NCBI GenBank assembly: GCA_019925105.1 | Contig: JAHGAU010000024.1 | Coordinates: forward strand, 558,001 to 622,000 | Source: Niebla homalea | Taxonomy: Eukaryota > Ascomycota > Lecanoromycetes > Lecanorales > Ramalinaceae | Direction: 5' to 3' | Length of the DNA stretch: 64,000 bases | Shown: piece after piece, positions 22,622-34,900 of the stretch | Numbering within the stretch: position 1 is the stretch's first letter | How the letters are laid out: each line of letters starts with the position of its first letter | Made by a program: the position numbers and the translations under genes | The notes under the pieces: generated by a model | Seen by the model: only the letters and a program-made list of their open reading frames with translations | Databases searched by the model: none | Told to the model about the DNA's origin: nothing

Positions 22622-24679
22622 CTACCAAGCATTGACCTCGAAACTCTCCTGTTCCATCGTGAGCACTAGCATCGTATAGAGATGAGAAAATTCAAACTCA
22701 CCTCTGAGAAATACGTGGTGACCACAGTCCTGTCAGCAAATTTTCGTCCTGCTAGAGCTTGGAGAGCTTTGCGAGCTGAGTCCGGCGTGTCGAACTTGAT
22801 ATAGATCTTACCAACCCCGTTCGACTGCCTGCTGCCACCGCTCGGCCTCGGAACTTTCATCTCGAGGACTGCGCCATACTTTTCACACTCTTCTTTGATA
22901 TCTTCGCAAATTTCTGGAATGCTGTTAGCTGCTCCGTTCACGAGCAAGACGTTGCAGACACTCACCCTCGTATTCCTCATTATCGATCAGCTCCTCAGGC
23001 GTGACCATGTTCAGCAGCTGCAGCACCCTCCCTTCATCTAGGTTGTCCGAGGTGGTACCCGCCAGCATGGACATGGCATTGACTCCCATTTCCAAACCAG
23101 ATGCCTGCGCAGCACCAATGCTTGCGCGTTGTACCTTGAGATTCTTGTCCCCTAGCTCCATCCCATTGAGACCCTCCACTGCAATGTCTGTTGTTGCCGA
23201 GTCTGCGTATTCACAGAACGCAATGCCCTTGAGAATGATCAGTCATGCGCATTCTTGACATCCTGACATCCGACTTACCCGTGACTCCTCAGTACTCGCA
23301 TCTTTGACCAACACAAAAGCTTTGAGTTGCCCGAAGGCTACCAAGAGTTCTGTTACCTGTTCGTCCATGAGATTGGGCAAGAGATTGGTGATGCTGATCT
23401 TGTTTGGTGTGTCGGGTACTACGGGAGATACCACGCCTTCTTGGTAATCCTCATCATCTGCGGCGGACGGTACAATGTAATCCTTTGGTCTGCGGATCTG
23501 GATTCCCTCAGCACTGCCATTCATAGTTCCGTTTGTGGTCATCATGTTGTCAGCATCCTCCATGGCAATGCCATCGAGGGCAAGGGCAACAGTAGCCTCA
23601 TTAGGTTGTTTAAATTCGAGTAGGGCGAACGATCTGTCCTTGGATAGTTGAGCAGATATGCAAGGGTCGGCAGATGAGATGACATTGAGGCCATTGAGTT
23701 GAAGATTGAAGAAGTTGATGATCGCTTCATCGGTGGCTGAGGGAGGAAGATTGGATACGAACAGACGTTTCGATTGTCGGGCATTGGATGGTTTGAGGGC
23801 AGTGTTGCCAGCTGAACCACTTGGCTGGTTCATGAAGGCTTGAAGTCGGCTAGGGTCCATAGGTTGTTGTCGAGGAGCCCCAGGGAGAGGGAACATTCCT
23901 GGGGCAGTCAGTCAATGGTCAATGGCATAGCAGTGCATGACAGACCTGAAAGCTTCGCTTGTTCTGCAGTGACATTTTCGTAGCCTGGCGGCTTTATATC
24001 CCACTGGGTCAGCCTTCTCTTTCTTTCCGTGATTGGCACAGTATCTGTGAGGTCTGGAGTGGGTTCCTTCTTCTTTGGTGGGGGACTAGCGCTCTTCTTT
24101 CGAGCTTGCATTGCAAACTCGTCACGGTCGGTCCTAGGGGGACCTCTGTCACGACCGCCGCCCATGCCACGATCGCCTCGGTCCATACGGTCTGCAAACA
24201 AGTCGCGATCTCTTCGAGGAGGGCGATCGTAATCGTCTCGTCGTGCGTCGCGTCTTGCCATTCCTCTGTCTTCTCGATCGCCTCTTCCTCGATCCCGATC
24301 CCAGCCCCTCTCATCCCGCCCTCCTGCATCTCGTCCAGTGTATCGATCCTCGCGCTCTCTTGCTCTGTAGTCCCTGCTGGACGAATAGGAGTCTACTTCG
24401 GGCTCTCGTCGTCTTCGATGGGGTGATCTAGACCGTCTCCTGTCGCCTCCTCGGTAATGATCTCGGTCTCGATCGCCTCGACGCTCATCCCTTGAGGACT
24501 TGAAATCAAAGTCAGATTGGCCCTCAAAAGGCGGCAGGTGGTGCACATACGTAGTGATCTCGTGATGAGCCATATCTTGGGTCTGTACCAGCAGTTCGAT
24601 TGGTGTCCTCATGTTTTCGTATGCGTGGTAGAGTGTCTGTCGGTGCCATGCCTCTCGAAGAGTAGCTGTCGCCGTTCAT
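22622..24679 (-). CDS. U2 snRNP auxiliary factor large subunit (U2AF65)
   Basis: Recognises the polypyrimidine tract at 3' splice sites and recruits U2 snRNP. Six exons on the minus strand: 24679-24551, 24498-23946, 23898-23279, 23227-22966, 22913-22702 and 22648-22622, giving 600 residues. The N-terminus MNGDSYSSRG is followed by an Arg/Asp/Ser-rich domain, then a tryptophan ligand motif for the small subunit (RRLTQWDIKPPGYENVTAEQ). RRM1 begins KRLFVSNLPP near residue 270, RRM2 near KISITNLLPN, and the C-terminal UHM near EICEDIKEECEKYG with GKIYIKF. A 27-nt last exon encodes the typical tail ESFEVNAW. A longer frame starting MRTPIELL across the first intron is an artefact: the canonical donor GTATGT joins DHY to SSRDERRGD in phase. 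Confidence 0.94.
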
Positions 24680-25051
24680 ATCGGCGCAGATATTTCGTGG
24701 TGTTATATTAAGCTCGCTCCGTGCTGGAGAATATTTGGTGTTTTTGAGGGAGCGATAGCGAACACGAAGAGGATACAGTGACTCTCATGTAGTCTGGTGA
24801 GAGCTGCAATCACATTGATGTGCGATGTCAAACGGACTTTTTTTGGCGAACGAGGCTTTCGAGGCTTTGCCAAATTTCTGGAGCAAACTACTAGCGCGTT
24901 ATCGCAGCCGCTAACCCTGGCACTAGTACACTTGAGGTATGAGATTGTCTGTTGAATATCCACGTCCGAGTCGCGCCTCGCGTTACAAGATCTGCTTTCA
25001 AGTCTGCAGAAGCATTTCAATTTGTATAAATACATCCTATACTTGCGAAAA
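24680..25051. promoter_or_regulatory. Shared divergent promoter region of U2AF65 and OGG1
   Basis: The 372 bases lie between two start codons pointing away from each other. No frame of interest and no specific factor site was recognised. Confidence 0.4.
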
Positions 25052-26426
25052 ATGTCTACTAATCTGCGTTCCATTCCATGGCAAAAGCTACCCATCAGCC
25101 TCACGGAGCTTTGCCTGGACACTACTCTACGATGCGGTCAATCGTTCAGGTAAGCATACCGCGTACCATCAACTGCATTGTCTGATACAGCCAGATGGCG
25201 CAAGTCCGAGGACAACATCTGGTCTTGCGCTATCTTTGGTCGCATCCTCTCCCTCAAGCAAGATAACACCCATCTTCACTACAAAGCCAGCTTTCCTGAT
25301 TCCTGCGCCCTCGCTCCTCCCACGCCTCCGTCCTCATCCTCCGCATCCGCCACAGGCTCTCCAGACTTTGACGACACCGAAGCTCTAGTACACCATTACC
25401 TGAACCTCAAACCGAACCTTACCGAATTATACGAGCAATGGTCCAGCGCGGACACCAATTTCAAGAAGAAGGCCCCCAAATTCACAGGGGTGCGCATACT
25501 GAGGCAAGATGCATGGGAAGCGCTGGTCGGCTTCATCTGCAGCAGCAACAACAACATCATTCGCATATCGCAGATGGTACGCTTCCGTACCCCTTACTCC
25601 TTTCGCTCCCCTCTCTCTCTCCCCCCCCAACAACATTTCACTGAGACCTGCATAGATGGAGAAACTGTGCACGCACTACGGTCCCCTGATCACTCACATC
25701 GACTCCAAACCCTACCACGATATGCCTCCACCCTCCGCCCTCACCTCTCCCAAAGTCGAAGCACATCTCCGCACCCTCGGCTTCGGCTACCGCGCCAAGT
25801 ATCTCCACCAGACCGCCGTCATGGTGTCCGAACAATATGAACCCGGCTGGCTCGACAGCCTGCGGAATCCGGAAGCCCCCATCCTAGGTGTGGAGCCCTC
25901 CGATGCCGGCGAAATGCTGCCTGGTGGCCGCGAGGGGTACCGCAAGGCACACGGAGAGCTTCTGGCGCTGCAAGGCGTGGGGCCAAAGGTGGCGGATTGC
26001 GTTTGTCTGATGGGACTGGGGTGGGGGGATGCGGTACCGGTGGATACGCATGTTTGGCAGATTGCGCAACGGGATTACAAGTTCGGGAGGGGAAAGAAGG
26101 AGATTAGTCTGACCAAGGCGACGTATGATGCTGTGGGGGATAAGTTTCGGAGCCTATGGGGCAAGGAGGCGGGTTGGGCGCATACCGTGCTGTTCACGGC
26201 GGACTTGAGGGCGTTTTCCGAGAGGCTGGCCACCAGGGTTGAGGTGGCCGAGGTCAAGAAGAAGGAAGAAGACGGGGGTGTGAAAGATGTTCTGGTGGAG
26301 ACGGAAGTGAAAGCTGAGGTTCTGACTCCAGTAAGTGTAAAAAGGGAGTATGAGGGAGAAGAACCAATGATCAAGGTGGAAGAAAGGCGGACAGAGAGAG
26401 CCGCGAAAAGACGGCGGAAAGCATGA
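25052..26426 (+). CDS. OGG1: 8-oxoguanine DNA glycosylase/AP lyase Ogg1
   Basis: Base-excision repair enzyme that removes 8-oxoguanine opposite cytosine and nicks the abasic site. Exons are 25052-25149, 25195-25576 and 25656-26426, giving 416 residues. The first intron splits the LRCGQSFRW motif; the second follows SSNNNIIRISQM, a classic Ogg1 motif. The helix-hairpin-helix and catalytic region reads LLALQGVGPKVADCVCLMGL, with the Schiff-base Lys inside GVGPKVADC, and the catalytic Asp lies in VPVDTHVWQ. The last 70 residues are a charged extension ending KRRRKA, a probable nuclear signal. The N-terminus starts MSTNLRSIPWQKLPIS, as expected. A Pro/Ser-rich insert near residues 75-90 (PPTPPSSSSASATG) is variable sequence. 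Confidence 0.95.
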
Positions 26427-26487
26427 GACCCAGATCCTTGAACAAGTCTCCAGAAATTTTGGCATCTATAGTACATCACACCTCTCG

Positions 26488-27999
26488 CTACCGTGTATGT
26501 AGCTTCTTTATCCTCGCAGCGCCTTCATAAACTCCCCGATCGATCGCCGCTGCAACGGTCAGCGTGCCGCCAATGACAGCACAGACCCCCGTCAAGAACC
26601 CTGCAAAGGTCTTTGTCCTTTCTTCCTTGTTTATGACTTTCATGGGGGAGATGTCGTAGCTGAAGAAGACTCCCGGTATCCCACCCCTAAGCAGGAATGT
26701 CAGCTCTCCACCTGAACTGTCAACCTCCAGTCGGACTCACCTTGCGTGCAACCTCTCCTTGTGGCCTTCAGCCGAATCGGAACCTCCTGACAGACTTCGC
26801 TTGTGACTTGTGACACTGTACTGATGCGTTTCCAGACTCCCATCCTGACCTCTCCCGTGGCTTCCCACAGGCAGCACATCGTCCAGATCCGAATTCTGCA
26901 GAGTCAGCGCGGACGACAGCCCGCTCTTCTGCTGCCATCCCAATGGCAAGTAACTCGTGCTCACCACCTTCACGAAGTACATGTAGTTGAAGGCCGGGTC
27001 GTCCGTGGCCTGCACCGTTTGATCCAAGGGATTCGCATGATGGTTGGTCCACGGCATGTTCCTGCCTCCCAACCTCTTCGCCACATCCTCCGGCACCTGC
27101 GGCCCAAACCGCAGATGATGTATCTCATGCGTAAATGTGTGCGCGCTTTCCCCCGGCGCAACATCGAGGTAATTGTTCAGATCATGCACGTGCATCTGCC
27201 CATTCGAGAAACTCCTTCCGGGAGCGATGTGGAAATTGCCGACCACTTTGTTCACGCGGAAACCCCCCTCGATGCGACAGCCCTGCCCGCGCTGCGAGTC
27301 CAGCTTCTCGCTGTAATGCTCCCGCTCGCATTGCTCGACGCCTTCGCCGCGACCAAAGGCCCAGGAAACGCTGGCGTATCCCTCTCGTACTTCTTCACAG
27401 GTGTTGCAACAGCCTTGCTTGATCGCGCCCTGAGGTGACGGGGCGCCGTAGCAATTGCCGCAGTAGTCGGGGGAGAGGTGGGAGGCTTCGTCTTCGCCGT
27501 GTCTGGCCTATAAGTCAGCATGCGCCCGGTAGGATTGAACATGCGTTGTGATGGGCGAAGGCATACAGATCTAGGGTCGAGATTTCCAGCGGCATGCCGC
27601 CGTCCTTCACGGGGGCCAATTGCACCTTGCTGATCCCGTGCTTGATGCCCGATTGCTGCTCTCCGGAAACGTCCATGACGTCCAGGGTGATGAGCTCGCA
27701 GGGTATCCGGGGGAAGCTGATGTTCATGTGGATTTCCATCTTCTCGCCTGTCCGATCGCGGTTGTCAGCTCAGCTTCGGAAGCACACGTGCCCTGCTCTT
27801 GCTAACCTCGCCCTTTGTCTACTATCAGCTCTGGGTGAACGGATATCCTTCTGTAGTCCGACCATTCGCCCCAGACCAGGTAGAATACTACTAGTAATGA
27901 GAAGATTGTGACGATTCCTCCCGAGGTTGTCCGCACGCGGGCGTCCTCGACGGTCTTGGTGAAGGCATCTAGCCGTGTGAATCTGGATTTTGCGGGCAT
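26488..27999 (-). CDS. ERV46: COPII vesicle / ER-Golgi cargo-receptor subunit Erv46 (ERGIC3)
   Basis: Two-span membrane protein that forms a complex with Erv41 and cycles between ER and Golgi, retrieving ER residents. Exons on the minus strand are 27999-27807, 27747-27567, 27502-26741 and 26686-26488, giving 444 residues. The N-terminus has FTRLDAFTKTVEDARVRTTSGG, then a membrane segment IVTIFSLLVVFYLVW. The lumenal domain carries the conserved cysteines YCGNCYGA, GCCNTCEEVREGY and QGCRIEGGFRVNKVVGNFHI, and the C-terminus has FFSYDISPMKV followed by a second membrane helix (FAGFLTGVCAVIGGTLTVA). The second intron acceptor is taken at GGCCAG (ends 27503), which gives LDLHGEDEASHLSPD in phase; the nearer TAG breaks the frame. 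The gene converges on OGG1 with only 61 bases between stops. Confidence 0.93.
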
Positions 28000-29490
28000 G
28001 ACGGGCCAGTAGGTAGGAAGCTCAGAGGAATGGCTTTGGCCAATTGCGTGGAGCGCCCAACTCGAGAAGCTCGTAAGGACGAAGCCAATCAGTGGAGGAT
28101 TCTAGTGATCATGCCGATTATGATATGTTGAAACATAGTCTAAGTTGCGAATGCATGGATGGTTGCATGCAGCGGAGGATCATATGCTATTGTCGATCAT
28201 GATTGCTGCACATTTATTGTTGAATGGGTTTCATATTTGTTCTGGACACTTTGCAGACAAAATCACAAGAACGGAAAGGCTGGCGCGGCACGATCTCAAG
28301 CGCTGCCGCCAAAATATTATCTATTAATCTATCTTTATATTTACGACCTAATCAAACCACAAGGTGCATTCACGATGGCAAATGCATGAAATCGTTACTG
28401 CAATAGACCTTTCAGTATAAATTTTTGAAAGGTCAAGATCAGCAAGTGATTGGTGATCAAATTGAGTTTCCATGAATGCAACGTGGACAGTAATGATTCC
28501 ACAACGTGCAAGACGTGGTTATAATCTATATCCTTGAGCAGAATTGATGATAAAAATGTCAGCCACAGATATTTCTTTTGGAAAAATAATAAAAATAATA
28601 AAACATCATATCAGGACTTCTTAAGCTACAATTAAACATAGATAGTTATGTTCATGCCTATTGTACACACCATATTCCAATTGTGGCAAATGTTTGGAAA
28701 AGCGTGGGCCAATAGCTTGATCTGAGCCATAACATCCCCGAATTTGACAAGCCTTTGGAGAATCGATTCTTTCTTGAATGAAGTCAATGTTCACTCGTGT
28801 CCCAAGTGACATAGAACATCTTAGAACATCTTGAGCCCGTTGTCTCAAGAGATTGGCAAAATGGTAATGCAAGATTTGGCTATGATTGTGCATTTTCAGA
28901 CTCCGAAATTTGTACTCTTCCAAGAATCTCAAGGTAGGCAATGGACGGACCTGTCCAGCTTCAATCATGAAAACCTTACAGCTGCCATTGACGATTCTGC
29001 GTAATCATCTCCTCCATTCACACTGTGCCATCAAACATACCCATCCGCTACTGCGATTGCTGGTCAGCTCCAAAACTTTATGCCAACATCAATCTGCTTC
29101 TTGAAATCGGAACGAGATCTGGACGTCTTTTGACTCTTTAGGGTAGACATGGAATTCAGTGAAGATTGCAGCAATGAGGAAGACCGGCAGGGGCTTGATG
29201 TCTGCCAAGTGACATCGTAAGTATTATCAAGATATTCTGGGTATGGGGATGCTTCGTCTTTTACAAAGGAGAACATCTGAAACTGATTGAGGTCAAGTCG
29301 CCATGGTGTCCGAGTTTTGCGTTAACATTTGTAATAAACATGGCGTGTTCGTTTCAGGAGACTCAACAGTCGCGCACCTGCAAACGTCGAGCAATACTGA
29401 TGCATGACGCTCAATGTTTGCCAGTGCGCAACATGCTATCTACATTAAATTGTGGAAATGCTATGGACACAAATATCCTTCTCCGCTATT
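28000..29490. other. AT-rich intergenic region between ERV46 and the invertase gene
   Basis: About 1.5 kb that is visibly richer in A and T than its surroundings, especially 28180-28640 with runs such as AAATAATAAAAATAATAAAA. A possibly decayed gene on the minus strand is listed separately. No terminal repeats or transposase motifs were seen. Confidence 0.45.
28621..29276 (-). pseudogene. Possible unrecognised or decayed gene with two coding-like segments
   Basis: I do not recognise this family. The segment 28968-28621 is a 115-codon frame with protein-like composition (for example LRFLEEYKFRSLKMHNHSQI and GCYGSDQAIGPRFSKHL). Upstream, near 29210-29060, a different frame reads IKPLPVFLIAAIFTEFHVYP and on through KDVQISFRFQEAD, then hits TGA; just past it the same frame resumes as WHKVLELTSNRSSGW before a GTATGT donor. 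An acceptor TTACGCAG near 29000 would join it in phase to VNGSCKVFMIEAGQVRP. The stop inside otherwise coherent sequence suggests a broken gene, but a missed intron or chance frame is possible. The AT-rich setting is compatible with decay. Confidence 0.3.
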
Positions 29491-31338
29491 TCAACTCAGA
29501 TGACCAAGATTGTCCCTACGAACCATTTGACTAGCTATACTAGCCATTGTAATGTTACCAGCAACAGTACCATTGCCGCTCTCTTTGTTCGCCCAAGTAC
29601 TCTTTAACCCAAAGACCTCTGCAGTGACACCCACACCCTCACTGAGATCTGAGGTTCCGAGCACAACAGTATCTAGATTTCCCTCCGGAAAAAACTCCAC
29701 GGTTGCAGCTTTCGCCCCATTGTCAAGGAAGAGCTCCAGAATTGAACGATCAATGACACCTCTTAATCTAAAGGTCTGAGTGTCGGGATCGATAAGGCTA
29801 TTCGCGCTGAACTTATCCGTCAAGAATGGGTTGTCAAATCCTCTGATATAGCCCCGATTGATCCAAAAGGGGGTGTCTCCACCTAGGAAGAAGCCTCCAC
29901 GGACCGATTCGCCTGTCACAGATGACATGAAGGTGAAATTGGCAGTGCCGGTTGCATTGACAAGAGGAATCGCCGTGATGTTCAATGAGAAGGTGATCGC
30001 GCCAGAGGGAACGGTGGTCCCGTAATCGTAGAGTAAGGATTTGTTTGCGAGATCGCCGCTGCTTGCTAGAGAATCAGGTGTGATGTATAGAGGACTGAGG
30101 TTGTATGGGTAGGATATCAGAGAGTATGTCATGCGAGTAGTATTGGCTAAAACGTTCCAGCGTGGCAAGCTCATCACCGATCGGAAGTTTTCGAGTTGTC
30201 CAGTCGGCACTTGCTGAGCATACTGCCAGTTGCTTGCCCAGGCAATACTTATTTGAGGAGATGACTCTGGTATGTTATAGAAAAATTGACCAGCGTAATT
30301 GTCTTTGGCAAAGTCCGTGAGCCGGGTAGCTCCATCAACAGCCGTGAAGTGTGTGCCATTGAATGTCCCTGGGAAGTATTGTGAGATACTCCCGCCCTGT
30401 GGAGCTCCAGGATTGATACTGATCTGTAAAATATACATCTGGTCGCCCGTGGCAATGTTCGAAGAATCAAATGGCTCCGCAATGGACGCATTCTTGAGTG
30501 TTGGCAGAGCAATCAAGTTTGGGCATTCATACTGGAGACCTTCGAATCCATGCTGCGAAAAGTTCGAAGCATGGGTCCAATCGAGCAGATTCTTCGATGT
30601 GTAAATGCCAACAACGAACGTCTGAGAATACGCGATGACGGCTACCCAGGTACTTGTTGGGGCATACCATAAGACCTTCGGATCGCGGAATTGAGTACTG
30701 TTTACCGAAATCACCGGGTTCTTGGAGTATTTGGTGAAGCTGTAGCCTCCGTCTGTTGAGAAAGCAATGTCTTGAGTCTGCTCCTGCATGGTGTTCAGGG
30801 TATACATGGCCACAACGCCGTTCGTCTGATTGGGAAAGAATCCGCTAGTATTGTTCACATCGATGACTGCCGAGCCGGAAAAGATACCCTCCCCTGGGGC
30901 TCCCGGATATATCGCAATTGGTTGGTTCTCCCAAGTGTAAAGATCCTTCGACGTGGCATGTCCCCAATGCTGATTTCCAGCCACAATGTCCGTCGGATTG
31001 TCTGCGTTAGATCAGTATTCTTGATTGGCGTTTGAGCAACAACATGGGGCTCTGACACTGATAGTACAGATGGTAGACGCCGTCGGCGCCAACGAACATG
31101 CCGTTTGGGTCGTTCTACGCCCATGTTAGCAGTCTGGGTCAAAGCAGAGAATTAATTGATTGACCATGAAGCCCTTGGGAGGGCTATAGTGAATCTGAGG
31201 TCTCAAAGCACCGGAGTAATCTCCAGCAATTGGGGTCGCAGTAGGCACATCGCTTTCACTGTAGACACCAGCTGGTGTCTGGGCCTGTACTTCAGACGCT
31301 AAATGTAGCAGTACGCTCACAGCAACAAAGAGAAACAT
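29491..31338 (-). CDS. Secreted invertase-type glycoside hydrolase family 32
   Basis: Extracellular beta-fructofuranosidase, hydrolysing sucrose or fructans. Exons on the minus strand are 31338-31165, 31114-31057 and 31001-29491, giving 580 residues. A signal peptide (MFLFVAVSVLLHLASEVQAQ) precedes the catalytic five-blade propeller. The three acidic residues of the family are present: the nucleophile Asp60 in NDPNG, split from FM by the first intron; the stabiliser Asp184 in FRDPKV; and the acid/base Glu236 in YECPNL. The sequence [22 protein letters not shown] is restored by the second intron. The C-terminal beta-sandwich ends VDRSILELFLDNGAK-like and then a short tail. Many N-x-S/T sites fit a secreted glycoprotein. 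An in-frame ATG at 31431 would place 31 residues before the signal peptide and is less likely. Invertase versus inulinase cannot be separated here. Confidence 0.93.
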
Positions 31339-31997
31339 GTTTGAAGAAACGGCGAGCAATGCACAAATGGATGCAATAGACGTCGCAGCAGAGCATGAAA
31401 TGATGCGAGATTGACATGAACACAATGACATAAAGCATCAACACTCAACACACCCCAGGAATAGCTCGCGTCATGTCATGGCTGGTCATATATGCCAAGC
31501 GCAGCCAACCAGTAGCGGTCTTGCATGAGCCGTAGAATCAGCCTGGATCCCCACATCTCCGCATTCGTGTATTGTAGATTTGTAGTAGAAGCCATGCGTT
31601 TTGAAGCTTTTGAAGGGCCGATTGGGCCCGCAAATTGGCTGGGCGAGATCTCGGGGACATGGGCTCTGCAGGAAGCGTGCAGTTTCCTCGGGCCGTGTCT
31701 CTGAGCCAAAGCAGTAAAGTGTGAAGTTGAAAATCTGCTTAAAGGGAATGGTTGTGGAGCTGCCATGGCAGCCCGTGTTTAACCCCGCTCCCCTAGCTTG
31801 GTGCAAAGCTACAACAGACCCCTCCTAATGGTGCTGTCAGTGTGCATGAGGACAGCTAAGGATGAAATAAGCAATCAGTAAACGCATCAATGAGCTTCAC
31901 GCTCTCAAGGGACTAGCAGTCAGAAGCTTTCCACTACTCACAACTATCAAGAAGTCAGACGCTGAAATCACAGGTCCACCAAGCCGCTGCCTTGCCT
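31339..31997. other. Intergenic region upstream of the invertase gene
   Basis: Holds the invertase promoter and the 3' end of the SF3B1 gene. No protein-like frame was found. Carbon-catabolite control is expected for this enzyme class, but I could not pick out convincing repressor sites. Confidence 0.4.
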
Positions 31998-34900
31998 TTA
32001 CAAAACAATGTTTAACTCGTGCCTCTGCAGCTTCTCATCGTCCAGATTTGGATAGTATGGCACCATCGAGTCTGCGCTTTGCACATACGCATCATTGTAG
32101 AGCCTCCAGTAAGGCGTCCGCACTCGTCGTGCGGGATGAAATAGCCCTGCCCACACATAGTTCATCACCATCCCTGTGCCGACTGCCATTCTGATAGCGT
32201 CAATGGCCTCAATAATCCGGTCGATAACATGGGGTGATGTCTCAAAGAGGTTGGGATAGAGGAGATTGAGCAGATGCATCATTGCATCCTCACAGCCCAA
32301 GCCCACAACCCCAAGCGCTACATGCTTGACCACCGAAGCTGCCGTCTGCCGGTGTACTTGATCGCGATCGATAAGGGCGTCTTCCAGTAAGGGGGTGACT
32401 GCGTAAACGTAGTCTTTGGCCATCTCCCCAATGTATTCGAACAGAAAGGAGAGAGATTTGAGGACCCCATTCTGCACATTCAGCTCAGGAACACGGTATT
32501 CGTTCATCAGAGCAGGGAGCACCGTGAAAGGCGCGCATGTCTCAGCAACTATACCGATAGCGACAGCTGTGCACACTCGGCTCTGTCGCTCTTGTACTCG
32601 CAGATTGTTTAGCAGAGTACCCAGTACGTCCTGAGGTCCGATGGCCTTAGCTATGAACCCGAACGTATTGTTAGCTGCTCGACGAATGCCTTTTTTGTGT
32701 GCTTTGAGCATGTCGAGGAGCTCGAAACAAATGCGCATCCACTCCCGTGCGTTGACGCTTTCAGGACCACGATCAGCAATCCGACCCACGAGATCGATCG
32801 TATTCTCCTGCACTTTCTCGTGACGATTTCGTAGAATGGGAGTAAGGCGGGGCAGCAGATCCTTGATAGGAGGTTGCATGGAGTTGATGCCCACCACTGT
32901 CACGATCGATCGCAAGGCAGACAGAATTGATCCCAACACTTCTGGATACTCCTCACCCAAGTACTCGTAGAGTACAACACTGAGCTTCGACATCAGAGCG
33001 TCTTCGCCACATTGCTTCATGACCATGGCAATGCGTGAAATCAGATCAGCTGCTTGCTGCCGTACCGTTGCGGACTTGTTGTTCAAGCGCCACAGGATTG
33101 TGCTCACGATTTGAGGAAGATAAGGTTTGCACCGTGTGCCCAGAGCATTGACGACTGTCCCGAAGCCATTGAGCATCACAAGATCCGTTGCGCCATCAGA
33201 CTGCTCTTGAAAGGAAAAGAGAAGCCCGTCAACTAACTGCTCCTCCAATCTCTCACCAATGTCGGCAGCTCCAAGACTCGCGACAACCTTCTCAATCGTT
33301 TCGAGGGTCATTTTACGGTAGCTTTCGGATTCGTCCTTGAGGTTTTTGACGACTCGGTCAACGATTTCGCTTACACCAACTTTCTGACCAAGATCCACGG
33401 TAGTAGACACCACAGATTGATAGTTCCTTTTGTCGAGCGATAGACGTCGGACCCAAAATGATTTGAAGAATTCTGTGAGTACGTTTTCCTTCAGATACCC
33501 AGCAGTCACACCATTCGTACCCGCACACTGGGACACGACCTTAAGCACGACCTTCTTCATTTCCTCATCAGGAGAAGAGAACTCGCGAAGTAAGATCTCC
33601 ATGATCTGGCTCGTGTAGTAATTGGCATACTCCTCGTCCATGAGCGGGATGATGTAGCCAACAGCCTTGAGAAAGCCAGCTAGGCCCTTCCCGCGCTGCT
33701 TCCGGGCGCCCGTCCACAGAGGGTTGAGGATGTCGTCAAAGCTTTCGATACCGTAAGGATTTGCAGCTTCCGCAAGGGCTGCAATAGCCAGACTTGTCAC
33801 TGTTCTGACCTTCGCCTGATCGTCGCCGAGGTTGTCGCCGATACAGTCGACTAAGCCCTTGAGATGTGGTAGGATAGCGCAGCCCATGAGAATTGGAATT
33901 TGTTGGATAATCTTGACACCTGTATGTCGAGCTTGCCAGGATTTTTTGCTGCGACAGACGGCCCGGAGGAATGGCAAGAGAGCTGGAATACCCAGAGCAG
34001 ATGCAACAACCGCAAAAGCTCGAGCTGTCGTATTCCTGACATACTCGTCGATATGGTCGATATCAGGCCGCATAGTGGCGATCATGTGTGCGAGTCCAGC
34101 CGCTTTACTCAGATTAGAAATGATTTCGCGGCCCTCCACGCGGGCGTAATAGTCTTGGTCGATCAAAAGGGGCTCGATGACAACGAGAATCTTGTGCACG
34201 TATGGTCGTACAAGATCGTCCAATTTATACAAGACGCGATCAATGACCTTGACAAGCAAATGACGTTCTTGGTCCTCCAACGTCTTCTCCATGAGCAAAG
34301 GTAGGATCTGATTGAACAAGGGACCTGCTCCAAATTGCCGGGCGTTGTCTGTGAGTTGTCGAAGAGCAGTCTTTCTCATGGGCGGCGTGCCGTTCTTCAC
34401 CTTCAATAGCAGGCGCATGATCTTCCTCTCCTTAAGCTCCTCGACTGACATTGCGTTCTCGTCTCCCCCGTCCACCAATTTGCCAAAGTATGTCATATCT
34501 TCAGCCTTGAAGAATTGCAGGTCGCCGACGCCTGGGATTTCCGTAGGCAGCTGCTTCCCCATTGACCGTGCATTCTCGGGTTCCTGCATCATAAAGCCCC
34601 CTATGCCAGTCGCACTGGCTACTGGAGCTGGTGTGCTCATTAGTTTGCGAGCTGGGGTTCTTATTGGCGCATACCCCGGAGGTGGATCCAGAATTTTGTA
34701 CCCTTCGCTGGGTAGCATCAGGTCAAGCTCCTCATCCGAGAGTGGGGCGTTGCGGGAGGAAATATCGGTCCCGAAAGAGTTTGGGACCATGGTGGAGCCA
34801 CTAGACTGGGATGGATGCATTGGTGTGGCAAGCCCGGCTTGGCCTACAGGCGTTGCATCAGTGAGAGAGGGAGCTTGATCCCACCTTGATCGGCGGGGGG

